A DNA stretch of 64,000 nt from Avidesulfovibrio sp964369685 (GCA_964369685.1 CAYJFB010000006.1:42143-106142); one strand, 5' to 3'. Counted from the first letter of the stretch, positions 9,693 to 18,898 are shown. Notes: a model not told the origin generated them from the sequence alone. Made by a program: numbers and translations.

Positions 9693-9857
9693 ATGGAACA
9701 ATTTGCGACAATGTATGAGTTTATGTTGTATACCAAAGCGTGGGTATACGTTTTAATGGGCGTCACGTTATTGAGTCTGTTTGGTTTTTACCTGTTCTTG
9801 ACAGGCCGCGATCAAGCGACGGGACGTCCCGATGATTGGGATCAGAAAGACCTGTAA
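9693..9857 (+). CDS. hmcD: HmcD, small membrane subunit
   Basis: Predicted 54 aa protein with one membrane helix (AWVYVLMGVTLLSLFGFYLF) and a charged C-terminus (DDWDQKDL). Size, single-helix layout and place between hmcC and hmcE match HmcD of D. vulgaris; the function of this subunit is not known. AAGGAG lies 9 nt before MEQFAT, so the start is well supported. The 96-bp gap after hmcC contains no terminator I could see. Confidence 0.88.
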   Translation: MEQFATMYEFMLYTKAWVYVLMGVTLLSLFGFYLFLTGRDQATGRPDDWDQKDL

Positions 9858-9878
9858 TTCACAGAAGGAGCCCTGTTG

Positions 9879-10562
9879 ATGTTGTATTCATTTTTGACCG
9901 GCCCTGTGCTGTGGCTTGCCTTTCTGGTTTTCTTTGGCGGGCTTGCTTGGCGCGCGGTACAATATGTGCGTGGTTTGGATTGGCGTCTTGAGCGCGTGGC
10001 CTACAGCCATGGCGGCAACCTTGGCACGAAGGGTGCTTTGTGGTCTGTGTTCAAATGGCTTGTCCCGTTTGGCACACACAGTTGGCGTCAGCAACCATAC
10101 ATGACATTGGCCTTTTTCTTTTTTCATATTGCTGTTGTTATCTTGCCGCTTTTCTTGGCAGGACACATGGTGGTGATGGACCAACGTTTTGGTTTCAGCT
10201 TTCCTGCCATGCCGATGTTTCTCAGCGACATCTTAGCCTTTTTGGGCTTGTTTGGTGCGTTGATGCTGATTTTACGTCGTCTGGCTCTGCCTGAAGTCCG
10301 CTTTTTGACGGATTGGAAGGACTGGACAGTGTTGTTGTTGGTTACGTTTGTTTTGCTGACGGGTGTGTTGGCTCGCTTTCAAGCCTGCGGCTATGAGGGG
10401 TGGTTGATTTTGCATGTGTTGTCCGGAGAATTGGTTCTTTTTATGGCACCGTTCACCAAGTTGTCACATATTGCTTTGTTCTTCGCCTCACGCGCACAGA
10501 TTGGTATGGATTACGCCATCAAGCGCGGTGGAAAAACACGCGGTGCTGCCTACCCTTGGTAG
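9879..10562 (+). CDS. hmcE: HmcE, NarI/DsrM-like cytochrome b type membrane subunit
   Basis: Predicted 227 aa with about five membrane helices. It resembles nitrate reductase gamma (NarI), DsrM and HdrE membrane proteins, with histidines suited to bind haem b (GTHSWRQ, FHIAVVILPLFLAGH, LHVLSGELVLF, LSHIALFF). AAGGAG lies 10 nt before the ATG; an in-frame TTG one codon earlier is less likely. It should pass electrons from the membrane pool to the cytoplasmic-face subunit HmcF. Confidence 0.92.
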   Translation: MLYSFLTGPVLWLAFLVFFGGLAWRAVQYVRGLDWRLERVAYSHGGNLGTKGALWSVFKWLVPFGTHSWRQQPYMTLAFFFFHIAVVILPLFLAGHMVVMDQRFGFSFPAMPMFLSDILAFLGLFGALMLILRRLALPEVRFLTDWKDWTVLLLVTFVLLTGVLARFQACGYEGWLILHVLSGELVLFMAPFTKLSHIALFFASRAQIGMDYAIKRGGKTRGAAYPW

Positions 10563-10625
10563 TTTTGAGTCTGAAGTCTGCTTGTTGCATGATTTTGCCG
10601 GCAGACAGTAACGGAGGTCATCATC

Positions 10626-12020
10626 ATGCCTGAAGGCAAGTTTTGTAATAAAACGCCCATTCAAACCGAAGAAGCCTTAAAAGCGTTGCTCGGTGACAAG
10701 GGTGGACGTGAATACTATAAGGAAATGGAATCGCTGGATGTCGACCACGCGGCATTGCGAGCCACACTTGAAAACACCTGTAAATCGCGCACCAGAACGT
10801 GGCTTGAGATTTGTGCGCACTGCGGCATGTGTGCAGATTCATGCTTTTTGTACACGGCAAACAACCGTGACCCCAAGCAAGTGCCGTCGTACAAGATTCA
10901 ATCCACACTCGGTGAATTGGTTCGCCGAAACGGTCGGGTTGACAACGCATTCATGCGTGAAGCCATGGAAGTGGCTTGGTCGCGTTGCACATGTTGTAAC
11001 CGTTGTGGCACCTATTGTCCGCACGGGATTGATATGGGTGTGATGTTCAGTTATTTGCGTGGTGTTTTGTATTCTCAAGGTTTTGTGCCGTGGGAACTCA
11101 AAATCGGTGCGGGAATGCACCGTGTATATGGCGCACAGATGGACGTGACGACGGAAGATTGGGTCGATACCTGCGAATGGATGGCTGAAGAAACCGCCGA
11201 AGAATGGCCGGGTCTCGAAATTCCCGTGGACGTCGAAGACGCCGACGTGATGTATATCTTGAACGCGCGCGAACCGAAACACTATCCTGAAGACGTTGCC
11301 GAAGCCGCGATCCTGTTCCACGTTGCGGGTGAAAAATGGACAGTGCCTTCCGAAGGTTGGGAAAACACGTCCTTATCGCTCTTTGCCGGAGACTGGGAAG
11401 CCTGTAAACAAAACGTGCAACGGATTTACGGTGCTGTAGACAAACTGCGTCCCAAAACGGTTGTGGGAACGGAATGTGGCCACGCCCACCGTGCCACAGT
11501 TGTTGAAGGCCCTTATTGGGCAGGACGTGAAGACGGCACACCGCCCGTGCCCTTCTTGCACTATGTGGAATGGTTGGCAAACGCGTTGCGTTCGGGCAAA
11601 TTAAAAATTGATCCTGCAAAACGTCTGAAAGAACCTGTCACGTTACAAGATTCATGTAACTATATCCGTAATCACGGTCTTGCCGAACACACACGGTATA
11701 TCATGACTCAAATTGCCGATGACGTGCGTGAAATGTCTGCCAAAAGAGAAAACAATTTCTGTTGCGGCGGCGGTGGTGGGTTTAACGGCGTGGGCATGTA
11801 TCGCAAACAACGCGATAAGGGTCTGTACATGAAGCTGGAGCAAATCCGTGAAACGGGTGCCAAGCTCGTGATCTCGCCATGCCATAACTGCTGGGACGCG
11901 ATCCGTGATACAATGGAAGTATACGGGGTGCATGATATCAAATGGTCATTCCTGAAACCACTGATTATTTCCATGCTCATCGTCCCCGATCATCTTAAGC
12001 CCCAAGAAGATGAAGAATAA
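10626..12020 (+). CDS. hmcF: HmcF, HdrD-like iron-sulfur protein with CCG domain
   Basis: Predicted 464 aa soluble or peripheral protein. Residues about 60-140 carry two 4Fe-4S ligand sets (CAHCGMCADSC and CTCCNRCGTYC). The C-terminal half holds cysteine-rich CCG motifs (GTECGHAH, FCCGGGGGF, SPCHNCWDAI) as in heterodisulfide reductase HdrD and DsrK. It is the cytoplasmic end of the Hmc electron line. CGGAGG precedes the start. In D. vulgaris the operon continues with rrf1 and rrf2 regulators; neither is present here, and the next gene is recR on the other strand. Confidence 0.93.
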   Translation: MPEGKFCNKTPIQTEEALKALLGDKGGREYYKEMESLDVDHAALRATLENTCKSRTRTWLEICAHCGMCADSCFLYTANNRDPKQVPSYKIQSTLGELVRRNGRVDNAFMREAMEVAWSRCTCCNRCGTYCPHGIDMGVMFSYLRGVLYSQGFVPWELKIGAGMHRVYGAQMDVTTEDWVDTCEWMAEETAEEWPGLEIPVDVEDADVMYILNAREPKHYPEDVAEAAILFHVAGEKWTVPSEGWENTSLSLFAGDWEACKQNVQRIYGAVDKLRPKTVVGTECGHAHRATVVEGPYWAGREDGTPPVPFLHYVEWLANALRSGKLKIDPAKRLKEPVTLQDSCNYIRNHGLAEHTRYIMTQIADDVREMSAKRENNFCCGGGGGFNGVGMYRKQRDKGLYMKLEQIRETGAKLVISPCHNCWDAIRDTMEVYGVHDIKWSFLKPLIISMLIVPDHLKPQEDEE

Positions 12021-12030
12021 TTTCTATACT

Positions 12031-12174
12031 TTTTTTCGGGGGGAATAATTCCCCCCCCAAGCGCCTTGATGCTCCGGCGCAGTCAAAATGCGAAAAAAAC
12101 ATTGTGCTTACTAGGCATATATGATCGCACGTTGACTGCGCCGCTCAAGTTGCTTTGAAAGGCTATTTATCCAA
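12031..12174 (+). repeat. Composite palindromic intergenic repeat, copy 1
   Basis: A T-run is followed by a G6/C6 hairpin, then an 11-bp inverted repeat (GGCGCAGTCAA at 12076-12086 with its complement at 12132-12142), then a tail CTCAAGTTGCTTTGAAAGG. The same order of parts recurs at 33001-33120, at 36727-36863 in reverse, and in degenerate form at 48119-48345. It may also act as the hmc terminator, but no T-run follows the hairpin. Confidence 0.6.
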
Positions 12175-12226
12175 ACATGAAACAATCATTATTCAATAGA
12201 TTTAAAACACAAACACAGAAAACGTT

Positions 12227-12832
12227 CTAAAAATCTTGACGAAATTGCAGCGATTGGCGCAATGTTTCACGATCCATATATTTGACCTCAGATCCCAAAG
12301 GAATGCCTTGTGCCAAACGTGAAACATGGAGCCGGGGAAAGTGCTGTTTCAGGCGTGTGCGCACATGTGTCGCCGTTGTTTCGGCTTCAACCGTTGCACC
12401 GAGAGCCAACACCACTTCTTCTATTTTCCCTTCTTCAAGACGCCGATTGAGCTTCTCAAGTTCAAGATTATTGGCACCGATATTCTCAAGCGGCGCAAGC
12501 AAACCACCTAATATAAAATATTGTCCACGAAAAAAACCGCCCTCTTCCAAAACAAGTAAACTGTCCCAATCGGCAACCACACAAAGCAATTGTTCGCTAC
12601 GTGAAGGATCAGAACAAATACTGCAAAGATTTGTCTCTGTCAGCGCACCGCAACGCGCGCACAAACGGAGCTTGTCACGCAATTCAGAGATGTTTTGACC
12701 AAGACGACGGGTTTGCTCTTCAGGCCATTGTAATAATGTCATCGCCACACGCATCGCCGATTTCGGACCGAGACCCGGTAAACGCCCCAACTGACGGACA
12801 AGCACTTGTAAAGGTTCGGGAAGTGTGTTCAC
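12227..12832 (-). CDS. recR: Recombination protein RecR
   Basis: Predicted 201 aa, normal RecR length. It shows the helix-hairpin-helix (LGRLPGLGPKSAMRVAMTLL), a four-cysteine zinc finger (CARCGALTETNLCSICSD), a Toprim domain (LLCVVADWDSLLVLEEGGFF, VVLALGATVEAE) and the conserved C-terminal LAQGIPLGSEVKYMD. RecR works with RecF/RecO to load RecA at gaps. It ends the dnaX-ebfC-recR cluster, a gene order common in bacteria. Confidence 0.97.
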   Translation of the reverse strand: MNTLPEPLQVLVRQLGRLPGLGPKSAMRVAMTLLQWPEEQTRRLGQNISELRDKLRLCARCGALTETNLCSICSDPSRSEQLLCVVADWDSLLVLEEGGFFRGQYFILGGLLAPLENIGANNLELEKLNRRLEEGKIEEVVLALGATVEAETTATHVRTRLKQHFPRLHVSRLAQGIPLGSEVKYMDRETLRQSLQFRQDF

Positions 12833-12938
12833 CGTTATTTTTCCATCATTTTTGTAAAAAAGTTTCTGTTGTCAGTCTTGGACAACAATCCATATACAAC
12901 AGAACGCACAAGGGCTATACACCCTCGACAACAACACT

Positions 12939-13247
12939 CTACATAATACCCGGCAAGCGAATGCCACCTGTGATGGCAGCCATTTCGCGATCCATCGTGG
13001 CCTTGCCTACACGCAACGCTTCATTAACAGCCGTCAAAATCAAATCTTGTAACATCTCAACATCGCCGCCTTCAAGCACCTTGGGATCAATACTGATCGC
13101 GACCAGTTCTTGTTTACATGTTGCCGTCACTGTGACCATACCGCCGCCGCTGGAAGCTTCAACCGTACGATCGGCCATTTCTTGTTGTAATTTTGCCAGT
13201 TTGTTTTGCATAAGATTGGCTTGACGCAAAATATCATTGTTACGCAT
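12939..13247 (-). CDS. ebfC: YbaB/EbfC nucleoid-associated protein
   Basis: Predicted 102 aa. It has the family pattern LRQANLMQNKLAKLQQEMADRTVEAS and GGGMVTVTATCKQELVAISIDP, ending in GGIRLPGIM. Members form dimers that bind DNA. The gene is 33 bp downstream of dnaX and 106 bp upstream of recR. Confidence 0.95.
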   Translation of the reverse strand: MRNNDILRQANLMQNKLAKLQQEMADRTVEASSGGGMVTVTATCKQELVAISIDPKVLEGGDVEMLQDLILTAVNEALRVGKATMDREMAAITGGIRLPGIM

Positions 13248-13280
13248 GAAAAACTCCGTTTGTTGTTGAGTGTAAAATTT

Positions 13281-15140
13281 TTAAAGAATAACGCGCTTCG
13301 CACAACGCAACAGTGTCGCGTCAAAATGTTCTGTCAACACTTTTACTGCTTCATGGTTGCTCATGTGTTGTTTTAATTCCGATTCTGTATGCACGGTATT
13401 CGGTGGTTCCCGGTACAAAACCTCAATCGACTTCCCTGCACAACGCTTCGCCAACGCTTGTAACTGCTCTTGGCGACTCAACGCACACAACCACTCATAT
13501 TGTACACGACTTTGTGGTTGGATTGTGAGCGTTGCGGCCTCGCACCTGCCCTGAACAAGTGTCAGTTGTGTACTCAACGGATCGTTTGTTTTGAGTTGTT
13601 CACGACAAAAAACAACAAACTCTTCCCAAGCACACGGCCACTGCGGTTGCCTGGAAAAAGACTGTTCTGCAGCGTGCGGTTCAACAGTTTGTTGCTCAAT
13701 CGTAGACTGTTCAACCCGGAGTTCATCGACAGTAGATAACTCTGTATATGGCTGGTCGAGTCGTGATGCTTCTACGCCGGCTTGATTCTCTTTGAGTTGC
13801 TCAACTTGTGGTTGTGCAGTGGGGTTTGATTGAGAAACCGGCAACGGATGCACTTGGCGCGCAGATGTGACAAGGTGCTTTTGCTCTTGATATTTTTGTT
13901 TATCTATCGAAATATCTTGCTTTATATGGCTAGGTTTAACAGCATTTATGACATGTTTGTCTGTGTTATGGGGCGATATTGTTTTTTTTTCTGAAGTCAC
14001 CGCAGCAAGTGTGTTGCTCTGCGCACGCGAAAGCACATCCATCCCCAGTAAACGCGGCAACAAAGCAATATTCAATAACAACAATTCCAACGCCGCCGCT
14101 GGCTCAAGACTGGTGAGCACTTGACGCTGGCTTTCCAAAACCATTTGCCACGCGGCATGAATGGTTGTTAAATGAAAATCAGGTGCCAACTCCAACAGAC
14201 GTTGTTGCTCGGATTCAGGCAAATCCAAAGTTCGCAAAGCATCCGCACCCGCTTGACGCAACAAAAATAAATTACGCCATAATTGTGCCAATTCACGCAA
14301 AAAAAAGCCTAAATCCACACCACGCTCAAGCAATTCTTTCGTCAGAGCGGCAACAGCAACACAATCTTGTTCTTTAAAGGCATACAGCAACCGTTGGTAC
14401 AACTCTTGCCCAGCAAGCCCCAAAACCGAACGGGTTGTTTCTTCGGTGAGTGAACCGCCGATCGCCATGGTTTGTCCCAAAAGCGACATGCTGTCTCGCA
14501 CACTGCCCGCAGCACGACGCGCAAGCAATTGTACGGCAGAAAGATCATACTGCACAGCCTCACGCCTCAGAATGTCTTCCAAATGACTGACAATCACAGC
14601 CTCAGACAACGCCTTAAAAATAAAATGCTGACACCGACTGACAATCGTCACAGGAAACTTGTGTGCCTCTGTCGTCGCCAAAATAAACGTGACGCGAGCC
14701 GGCGGTTCCTCCAACGTTTTTAACAACGCGTTAAAAGCGTCTCTGGTGAGCATGTGTGCTTCGTCGATAATAAAGACTTTATAACGCCCTTCCATAGGCG
14801 CGTAGCCAATGGATTCACGCAAACGTCTGGCGTCATCAATTCCACGATTTGACGCGCCGTCTATTTCAACCACATCAACATAGTTGCCTTGTGTGATTCG
14901 TTTACAGGCCGTGCATGTGTTGCAGGGTTCGGCAGCGGGAGCGTTCGTGCAGTTTAAGGCTTTGGCAAAAATTCGTGCAATGGTTGTTTTACCTACACCG
15001 CGAGTGCCGCTGAGCAAATACGCAGGCGCGACTCGATCTTCAAGAGAAGCTCTTGACAGAATGGCTTTCACCGTATCCTGCCCTGTCACTTCGGCAAACG
15101 TTTGCGGTCTGTATCGTGCGGCAAGCGAGGCGTGATTCAT
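13281..15140 (-). CDS. dnaX: DNA polymerase III tau/gamma clamp-loader subunit
   Basis: Predicted 619 aa. The N-terminal AAA+ module has Walker A (SGTRGVGKTT), the zinc-binding cysteines (CTNAPAAEPCNTCTAC), Walker B (VFIIDEAHML) and sensor-1 (ILATTEAHKFP). Clamp-loader domains II-III reach to about residue 375. A Gln/Val/Glu-rich linker follows, then a C-terminal domain. Codons 384-387 contain an A9 run (13982-13990); a shift to either other frame terminates after 391 or 397 residues, so a gamma-like short form is possible. The chosen start MNHASLAARYRPQ matches the family; the ribosome site is weak. Confidence 0.95.
   Translation of the reverse strand: MNHASLAARYRPQTFAEVTGQDTVKAILSRASLEDRVAPAYLLSGTRGVGKTTIARIFAKALNCTNAPAAEPCNTCTACKRITQGNYVDVVEIDGASNRGIDDARRLRESIGYAPMEGRYKVFIIDEAHMLTRDAFNALLKTLEEPPARVTFILATTEAHKFPVTIVSRCQHFIFKALSEAVIVSHLEDILRREAVQYDLSAVQLLARRAAGSVRDSMSLLGQTMAIGGSLTEETTRSVLGLAGQELYQRLLYAFKEQDCVAVAALTKELLERGVDLGFFLRELAQLWRNLFLLRQAGADALRTLDLPESEQQRLLELAPDFHLTTIHAAWQMVLESQRQVLTSLEPAAALELLLLNIALLPRLLGMDVLSRAQSNTLAAVTSEKKTISPHNTDKHVINAVKPSHIKQDISIDKQKYQEQKHLVTSARQVHPLPVSQSNPTAQPQVEQLKENQAGVEASRLDQPYTELSTVDELRVEQSTIEQQTVEPHAAEQSFSRQPQWPCAWEEFVVFCREQLKTNDPLSTQLTLVQGRCEAATLTIQPQSRVQYEWLCALSRQEQLQALAKRCAGKSIEVLYREPPNTVHTESELKQHMSNHEAVKVLTEHFDATLLRCAKRVIL
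13982..13990 (-). promoter_or_regulatory. A9 slippage site inside dnaX
   Basis: Nine consecutive A on the coding strand (codons GAA AAA AAA ACA) lie just after the clamp-loader domains. Adding one A, or a -1 shift, gives KNNIAP then stop. Losing one gives a stop after 397 residues. Thermus dnaX uses an A9 run for transcriptional slippage to make gamma; here the role is inferred. Confidence 0.5.
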
Positions 15141-15218
15141 GAGGTGCGTCCAACCAAAATCCAAGATACACGATGAAACGAAACCGAAAGTATAGCATAC
15201 AGCATACACGGTTTTTTT

Positions 15219-15280
15219 ATGATGTCGTCAAGGGTGTTTACGGCTCAGAGCGTATGAACAAACAACCGTTTGACGACACC
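15219..15280. repeat. Imperfect inverted repeat resembling the MITE ends
   Basis: Arms TGATGTCGTCAA and TTGACGACACCA match in 11 of 12 positions around about 38 bp. The core TGTCGTCAA is shared with the tips of the 145-bp elements near 56.7 and 58.8 kb, so this may be a decayed or related element. It lies between ilvE and dnaX, and its T-run is on the wrong side for a terminator. Confidence 0.35.
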
Positions 15281-15300
15281 ATTTTGCATGCGTTTTTCTT

Positions 15301-16221
15301 CTACACGGTATAGGGAGTCAGCCAAGCCTTATGGTTGGCGTCATCACCTTTCACGGCGGCAAAATACGCTTTTTGCAGAGCTTTGGTAATGGGGCCTGCA
15401 ACGCCTGCGCCGATGGTGCGGTTATCCAGTTCACGAATGGGGGTGAGTTCTGCAGCCGTGCCGCTAAAAAACGCCTCATCGGCAGTATACACTTCGTCAC
15501 GGGTGAAAGGTTGTTCGATGACGGTATAACCCAGTTCTTGTGCCAGGGTGATCAAAGTGTCTCTGGTTATGCCGTCAAGAATTGAGGTCAGCGGCGGTGT
15601 TTTGATTTTTCCGTTGCGAACCATGAAGAAGTTCTCTCCGGAACCTTCAGCCACATAGCCTTGCGTGTCGAGCAAGAGCGCTTCGTCATAGCCGTCTTTT
15701 TTGACTTCAATTTTTGCCAATACAGAGTTGACATAGTTACCTGAAGCTTTGGATTTCGTCATCATGCCGTTGACGTGGTTGCGTGAGTAAGAACTTGTTT
15801 TAACGCGAATGCCTTTCTCAAGCGCTTCCGCACCCAAGTATGCACCCCACGGCCACACGGCAACAATGGTATTGATGGGATTGACGGGTAAAACACCCAA
15901 AACCCCTTCACCGACAAATGATAACGGACGAATATACCCTTCAACCAGCTTGTTGACTTCCAATGTCTCAATAATTGCGGCGGTGAGTTCCGCTTCGGTA
16001 AACGGAATCTCAAAGCCAATAATTTTTGCAGATTGAATCAGGCGTTTGACGTGCTCGGGCAGACGAAAAACCGCAGAGGTTCCGTCAACACATTTGTACG
16101 CCCGAATGCCTTCAAAAACACCTGTGCCATAGTGCAGACCATGGGTGAGCACATGCACCTTTGCGTCATGCCAAGGAACTTGTTTACCGTTAAACCAAAT
16201 GCTTTCATTTTCGTAAGACAT
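15301..16221 (-). CDS. ilvE: Branched-chain amino acid aminotransferase
   Basis: Predicted 306 aa class IV PLP aminotransferase. It contains LTHGLHYGTGVFEGIRAY, the PLP lysine region (SYSRNHVNGMMTKSKASGNY), EGSGENFFMVRNG, SILDGITRDTL and FFSGTAAELTPI, all typical of IlvE. It catalyses the last step of Val, Leu and Ile synthesis. GAGGTG lies about 6 nt before MSYENESIWF, which decides this start over two upstream in-frame methionines. Confidence 0.96.
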   Translation of the reverse strand: MSYENESIWFNGKQVPWHDAKVHVLTHGLHYGTGVFEGIRAYKCVDGTSAVFRLPEHVKRLIQSAKIIGFEIPFTEAELTAAIIETLEVNKLVEGYIRPLSFVGEGVLGVLPVNPINTIVAVWPWGAYLGAEALEKGIRVKTSSYSRNHVNGMMTKSKASGNYVNSVLAKIEVKKDGYDEALLLDTQGYVAEGSGENFFMVRNGKIKTPPLTSILDGITRDTLITLAQELGYTVIEQPFTRDEVYTADEAFFSGTAAELTPIRELDNRTIGAGVAGPITKALQKAYFAAVKGDDANHKAWLTPYTV

Positions 16222-16603
16222 GCTCACCTCATTCATGTATTTTGTATTATATTGTATGAATCCGTATTTTTTGGGGCTGATCAATGCAAAAACGTCTTTC
16301 TTTTTGAGAAAAAACTTTTTTCAGATAAAGAAAAGCTATAAGAACAGTCTTTTAGAGAGATCTTCCAAAAAGCATTCTGATACATAAAAAAACAGTTCAC
16401 GTCAAGAGTTCACGCCGTCTCTGCCATGATTCACAAACAGACATTTTTATAGCTTTGATATTGGTTTATCTTGTTTTTTATTTTACAGGCAACGACACAA
16501 ACCATCAACACGTGTGTATATTTCTTGACAACAATGAAAGATTCGCTGTTTTATGACCCTCTTCCGGGGAAAGAGGCTTGAAAAAAAGTATAAAGGTTGT
16601 GTT
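16222..16603. other. Divergent intergenic region ilvE / TSUP permease
   Basis: AT-rich, about 380 bp. It must contain promoters in both directions. I saw no riboswitch, T-box, tRNA or small gene with a ribosome site. Confidence 0.45.
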
Positions 16604-17371
16604 ATGGAATTGAGCTTTGAAGTGTTGTTGGTTTGTGTTTTTGCCTTTTTTATTGCCGGTTTTGTTGATGCCATTGCAGGCGGCGGAGGCTTGATTTCTT
16701 TACCTGTTTTGTTGTTGACGGGCATTCCGCCGCATTACGCTCTGGGCACCAACAAACTTGCCGCCATGACGGGGACGCTCGGCGCGTTGATGAGCTTTGC
16801 AGGGCAAGGCTTGATTAACAAAAGCGTGGTCTTGTGGGGTTTTGGCTGTGCATTTGTGGGATCTGCGTGTGGGTCTTGGTTAGCCTTACAAATTGATGCG
16901 GAAGTTTTGGGCAAGGTTATGGTGTTTTTGTTGCCTGCCGGTGTGGGGGTATCTTTTTTCATCGGGCGCGGCATCAAAGAAAAAGACAACATCATAACAG
17001 CACAGGCAAAACTGTATATTCTTTGTATCGGTGGGTTTGTCGGTCTTTATGACGGCTTTTTTGGTCCGGGGGCAGGCAGTTTTTATATTATTGCGTTACA
17101 TACGTTTGTTTCTTTGGGATTGTTGCATGCTTCGGCCAACGCAAAAGTTCTCAATCTCGGTTCCAACTTGGGCAGCTTGGTGACGTTTGCTTCGGGAGGC
17201 GTTGTTTTATGGAGTTTAGGCATTCCGTGTATGCTTGGTTGTCTTTTGGGAAACCTTATGGGGGTGCGTTTGGCTGTGCGTTTGGGAGCGAGCGTCGTGC
17301 GGGCTTTTTTATATATCGTGTTAACAGTTCTTGTGTGTACATTATTTTATCGGTTTTTTATCGTTACATAA
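16604..17371 (+). CDS. TSUP-family (TauE/SafE) membrane permease
   Basis: Predicted 255 aa with about eight hydrophobic segments. The N-terminus has FFIAGFVDAIAGGGGLISLP followed by GTNKLAAMTGTLGA. The second half repeats the motif as FVGLYDGFFGPGAGSFYII and NAKVLNLGSNLGSL. Both are hallmarks of the TauE/SafE (DUF81) family, which moves sulfonates, sulfite, sulfoacetate and similar anions. In a sulfur-respiring organism an organosulfonate or sulfite role is attractive but not shown. AAGG precedes the chosen ATG. Confidence 0.88.
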   Translation: MELSFEVLLVCVFAFFIAGFVDAIAGGGGLISLPVLLLTGIPPHYALGTNKLAAMTGTLGALMSFAGQGLINKSVVLWGFGCAFVGSACGSWLALQIDAEVLGKVMVFLLPAGVGVSFFIGRGIKEKDNIITAQAKLYILCIGGFVGLYDGFFGPGAGSFYIIALHTFVSLGLLHASANAKVLNLGSNLGSLVTFASGGVVLWSLGIPCMLGCLLGNLMGVRLAVRLGASVVRAFLYIVLTVLVCTLFYRFFIVT

Positions 17372-17576
17372 TCGTCTTTTAGTGTTGCGTTTGCAATAAA
17401 AAACTTGTCAAAACGGCCTATTCCGTGTTTTATATACAATGAACGTTGCATAAAATTTGTACTTTTTAAACTTATTTTATGTTCACTCACGCGTTGAGTA
17501 ATATATAAAGCTTATGCAAGCATAAACATATACAATGAGTCTGATTGATTTCATTTGAAGCAAAGGAGTTTTGACA

Positions 17577-18881
17577 ATGTTTCTTGAAAAATGTTTTAAA
17601 TTGCGAGAACGCGGCACAACTGTCTCCAATGAAATTTTGGCAGGCGTAACAACGTTTATGACCATGGCCTATATCTTGGCGGTCAACCCTGCCATACTCA
17701 GCCAAACAGGCATGGACGCCTCTGCAGTGTTTGCCGCAACAGCCCTGAGTGCCGCCCTTGCAACAACCATTATGGCGTTTGCAGCCAATTTACCTATTGC
17801 TTTGGCTCCGGGAATGGGCTTGAATGCTTTTTTTGCTTTCAGTGTGGTTCTTGGTATGGGGTATACTTGGCAATTCGCGCTGACAGCGGTTTTTCTTGAA
17901 GGGTTGCTTTTTATCCTACTGACCTTGACCAATCTGCGTGAAAAAATCCTGCTTGCCATACCTCCTTCAACAAAAAAAGCCATTTCTGTGGGTATCGGTC
18001 TGTTCATTGCCTTTATCGGACTGCGTAATGCGGGCTTGGTTGTTGCCAATGAAGCCACGTTGCTGAGTCTCGGATCTGTTACCTCGGCAACAACACATGT
18101 AGCATTGATTGGCTTGGTTTTTACGTCTGTTTTACTTTGTTACAATGTGCGCGGTGCTTTACTCTATGGCATTCTTGGTGCCACTTTTCTTGGCATTCCT
18201 CTTGGCGTGACTCAACTTTCCATACTCAGCGATACGGCCTTTTTTACTGTTCCAAGTATTGCTCCCACTTTTTTACAACTTGAATGGCAAGACATTCTCT
18301 CTACAGATATGCTTTTGCTTGTCATCACTTTTCTTTTTGTGGATCTCTTCGACACATTGGGAACCTTGCTTGGTTTGGGTGCCAGAGCCAACCTGCTTGA
18401 TGAAAACGGGCAATTGCCCAAGCTGAAAAGCGCCTTTATGGCAGACGCCCTTGGGACAACTTTCGGCGCGCTCTTGGGTACATCCACGGTGACGACGTAT
18501 TTGGAAAGCACCAGCGGTGTTGCCGAAGGCGGAAAAACAGGACTCACCGCGCTCACAGTTGCCACCATGATGATACTGTCACTTTTTTTGGCACCTCTCT
18601 TTTTACTCATTCCGCAGGAAGCCACCGCACCGGTATTGATTCTTGTCGGCCTTTTTATGCTTTCGCCCGTTGCAGAAATTCGTTTCAACGATTATGTCAG
18701 CGCGATTCCGGCTTTTCTGACTTTAATCATGATGCCGCTCACCTATAGCGTGGCAACAGGCATCATGTGGGGTATCATCAGTCATGTTATTTTAACGATT
18801 TGCACCAAACGTTTCTATGATCTCACGCCGCTTTCTGTCATTCTGGCAGCATTGTTTGTTTGGAAACTTGTTGTTGGGTAA
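17577..18881 (+). CDS. AzgA/PbuG-type purine (adenine/guanine/hypoxanthine) permease
   Basis: Predicted 434 aa, about twelve to fourteen hydrophobic segments, NCS2-related AzgA family. Diagnostic stretches are NEILAGVTTFMTMAYILAVN, ALAPGMGLNAFFAFSVV, FLFVDLFDTLGTLLGLG and LGTSTVTTYLESTSGVAEGG. Family members import purine bases with protons. AGGAG lies 10 nt before the ATG. No purine riboswitch aptamer is visible in the 200-bp leader. Confidence 0.93.
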   Translation: MFLEKCFKLRERGTTVSNEILAGVTTFMTMAYILAVNPAILSQTGMDASAVFAATALSAALATTIMAFAANLPIALAPGMGLNAFFAFSVVLGMGYTWQFALTAVFLEGLLFILLTLTNLREKILLAIPPSTKKAISVGIGLFIAFIGLRNAGLVVANEATLLSLGSVTSATTHVALIGLVFTSVLLCYNVRGALLYGILGATFLGIPLGVTQLSILSDTAFFTVPSIAPTFLQLEWQDILSTDMLLLVITFLFVDLFDTLGTLLGLGARANLLDENGQLPKLKSAFMADALGTTFGALLGTSTVTTYLESTSGVAEGGKTGLTALTVATMMILSLFLAPLFLLIPQEATAPVLILVGLFMLSPVAEIRFNDYVSAIPAFLTLIMMPLTYSVATGIMWGIISHVILTICTKRFYDLTPLSVILAALFVWKLVVG

Positions 18882-18898
18882 AGAACAAGATTCACTTA

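Noticed and set aside
15141..15300. Signal recognition particle RNA near dnaX
   Set aside because: The ffs gene is often near dnaX, but its conserved GGTCAGGTCCGGAAGGAAGC region is absent here.
17372..17576. Purine riboswitch before the purine permease
   Set aside because: The conserved aptamer core was not found in the leader; only a small TTATGC-AA-GCATAA hairpin is there.
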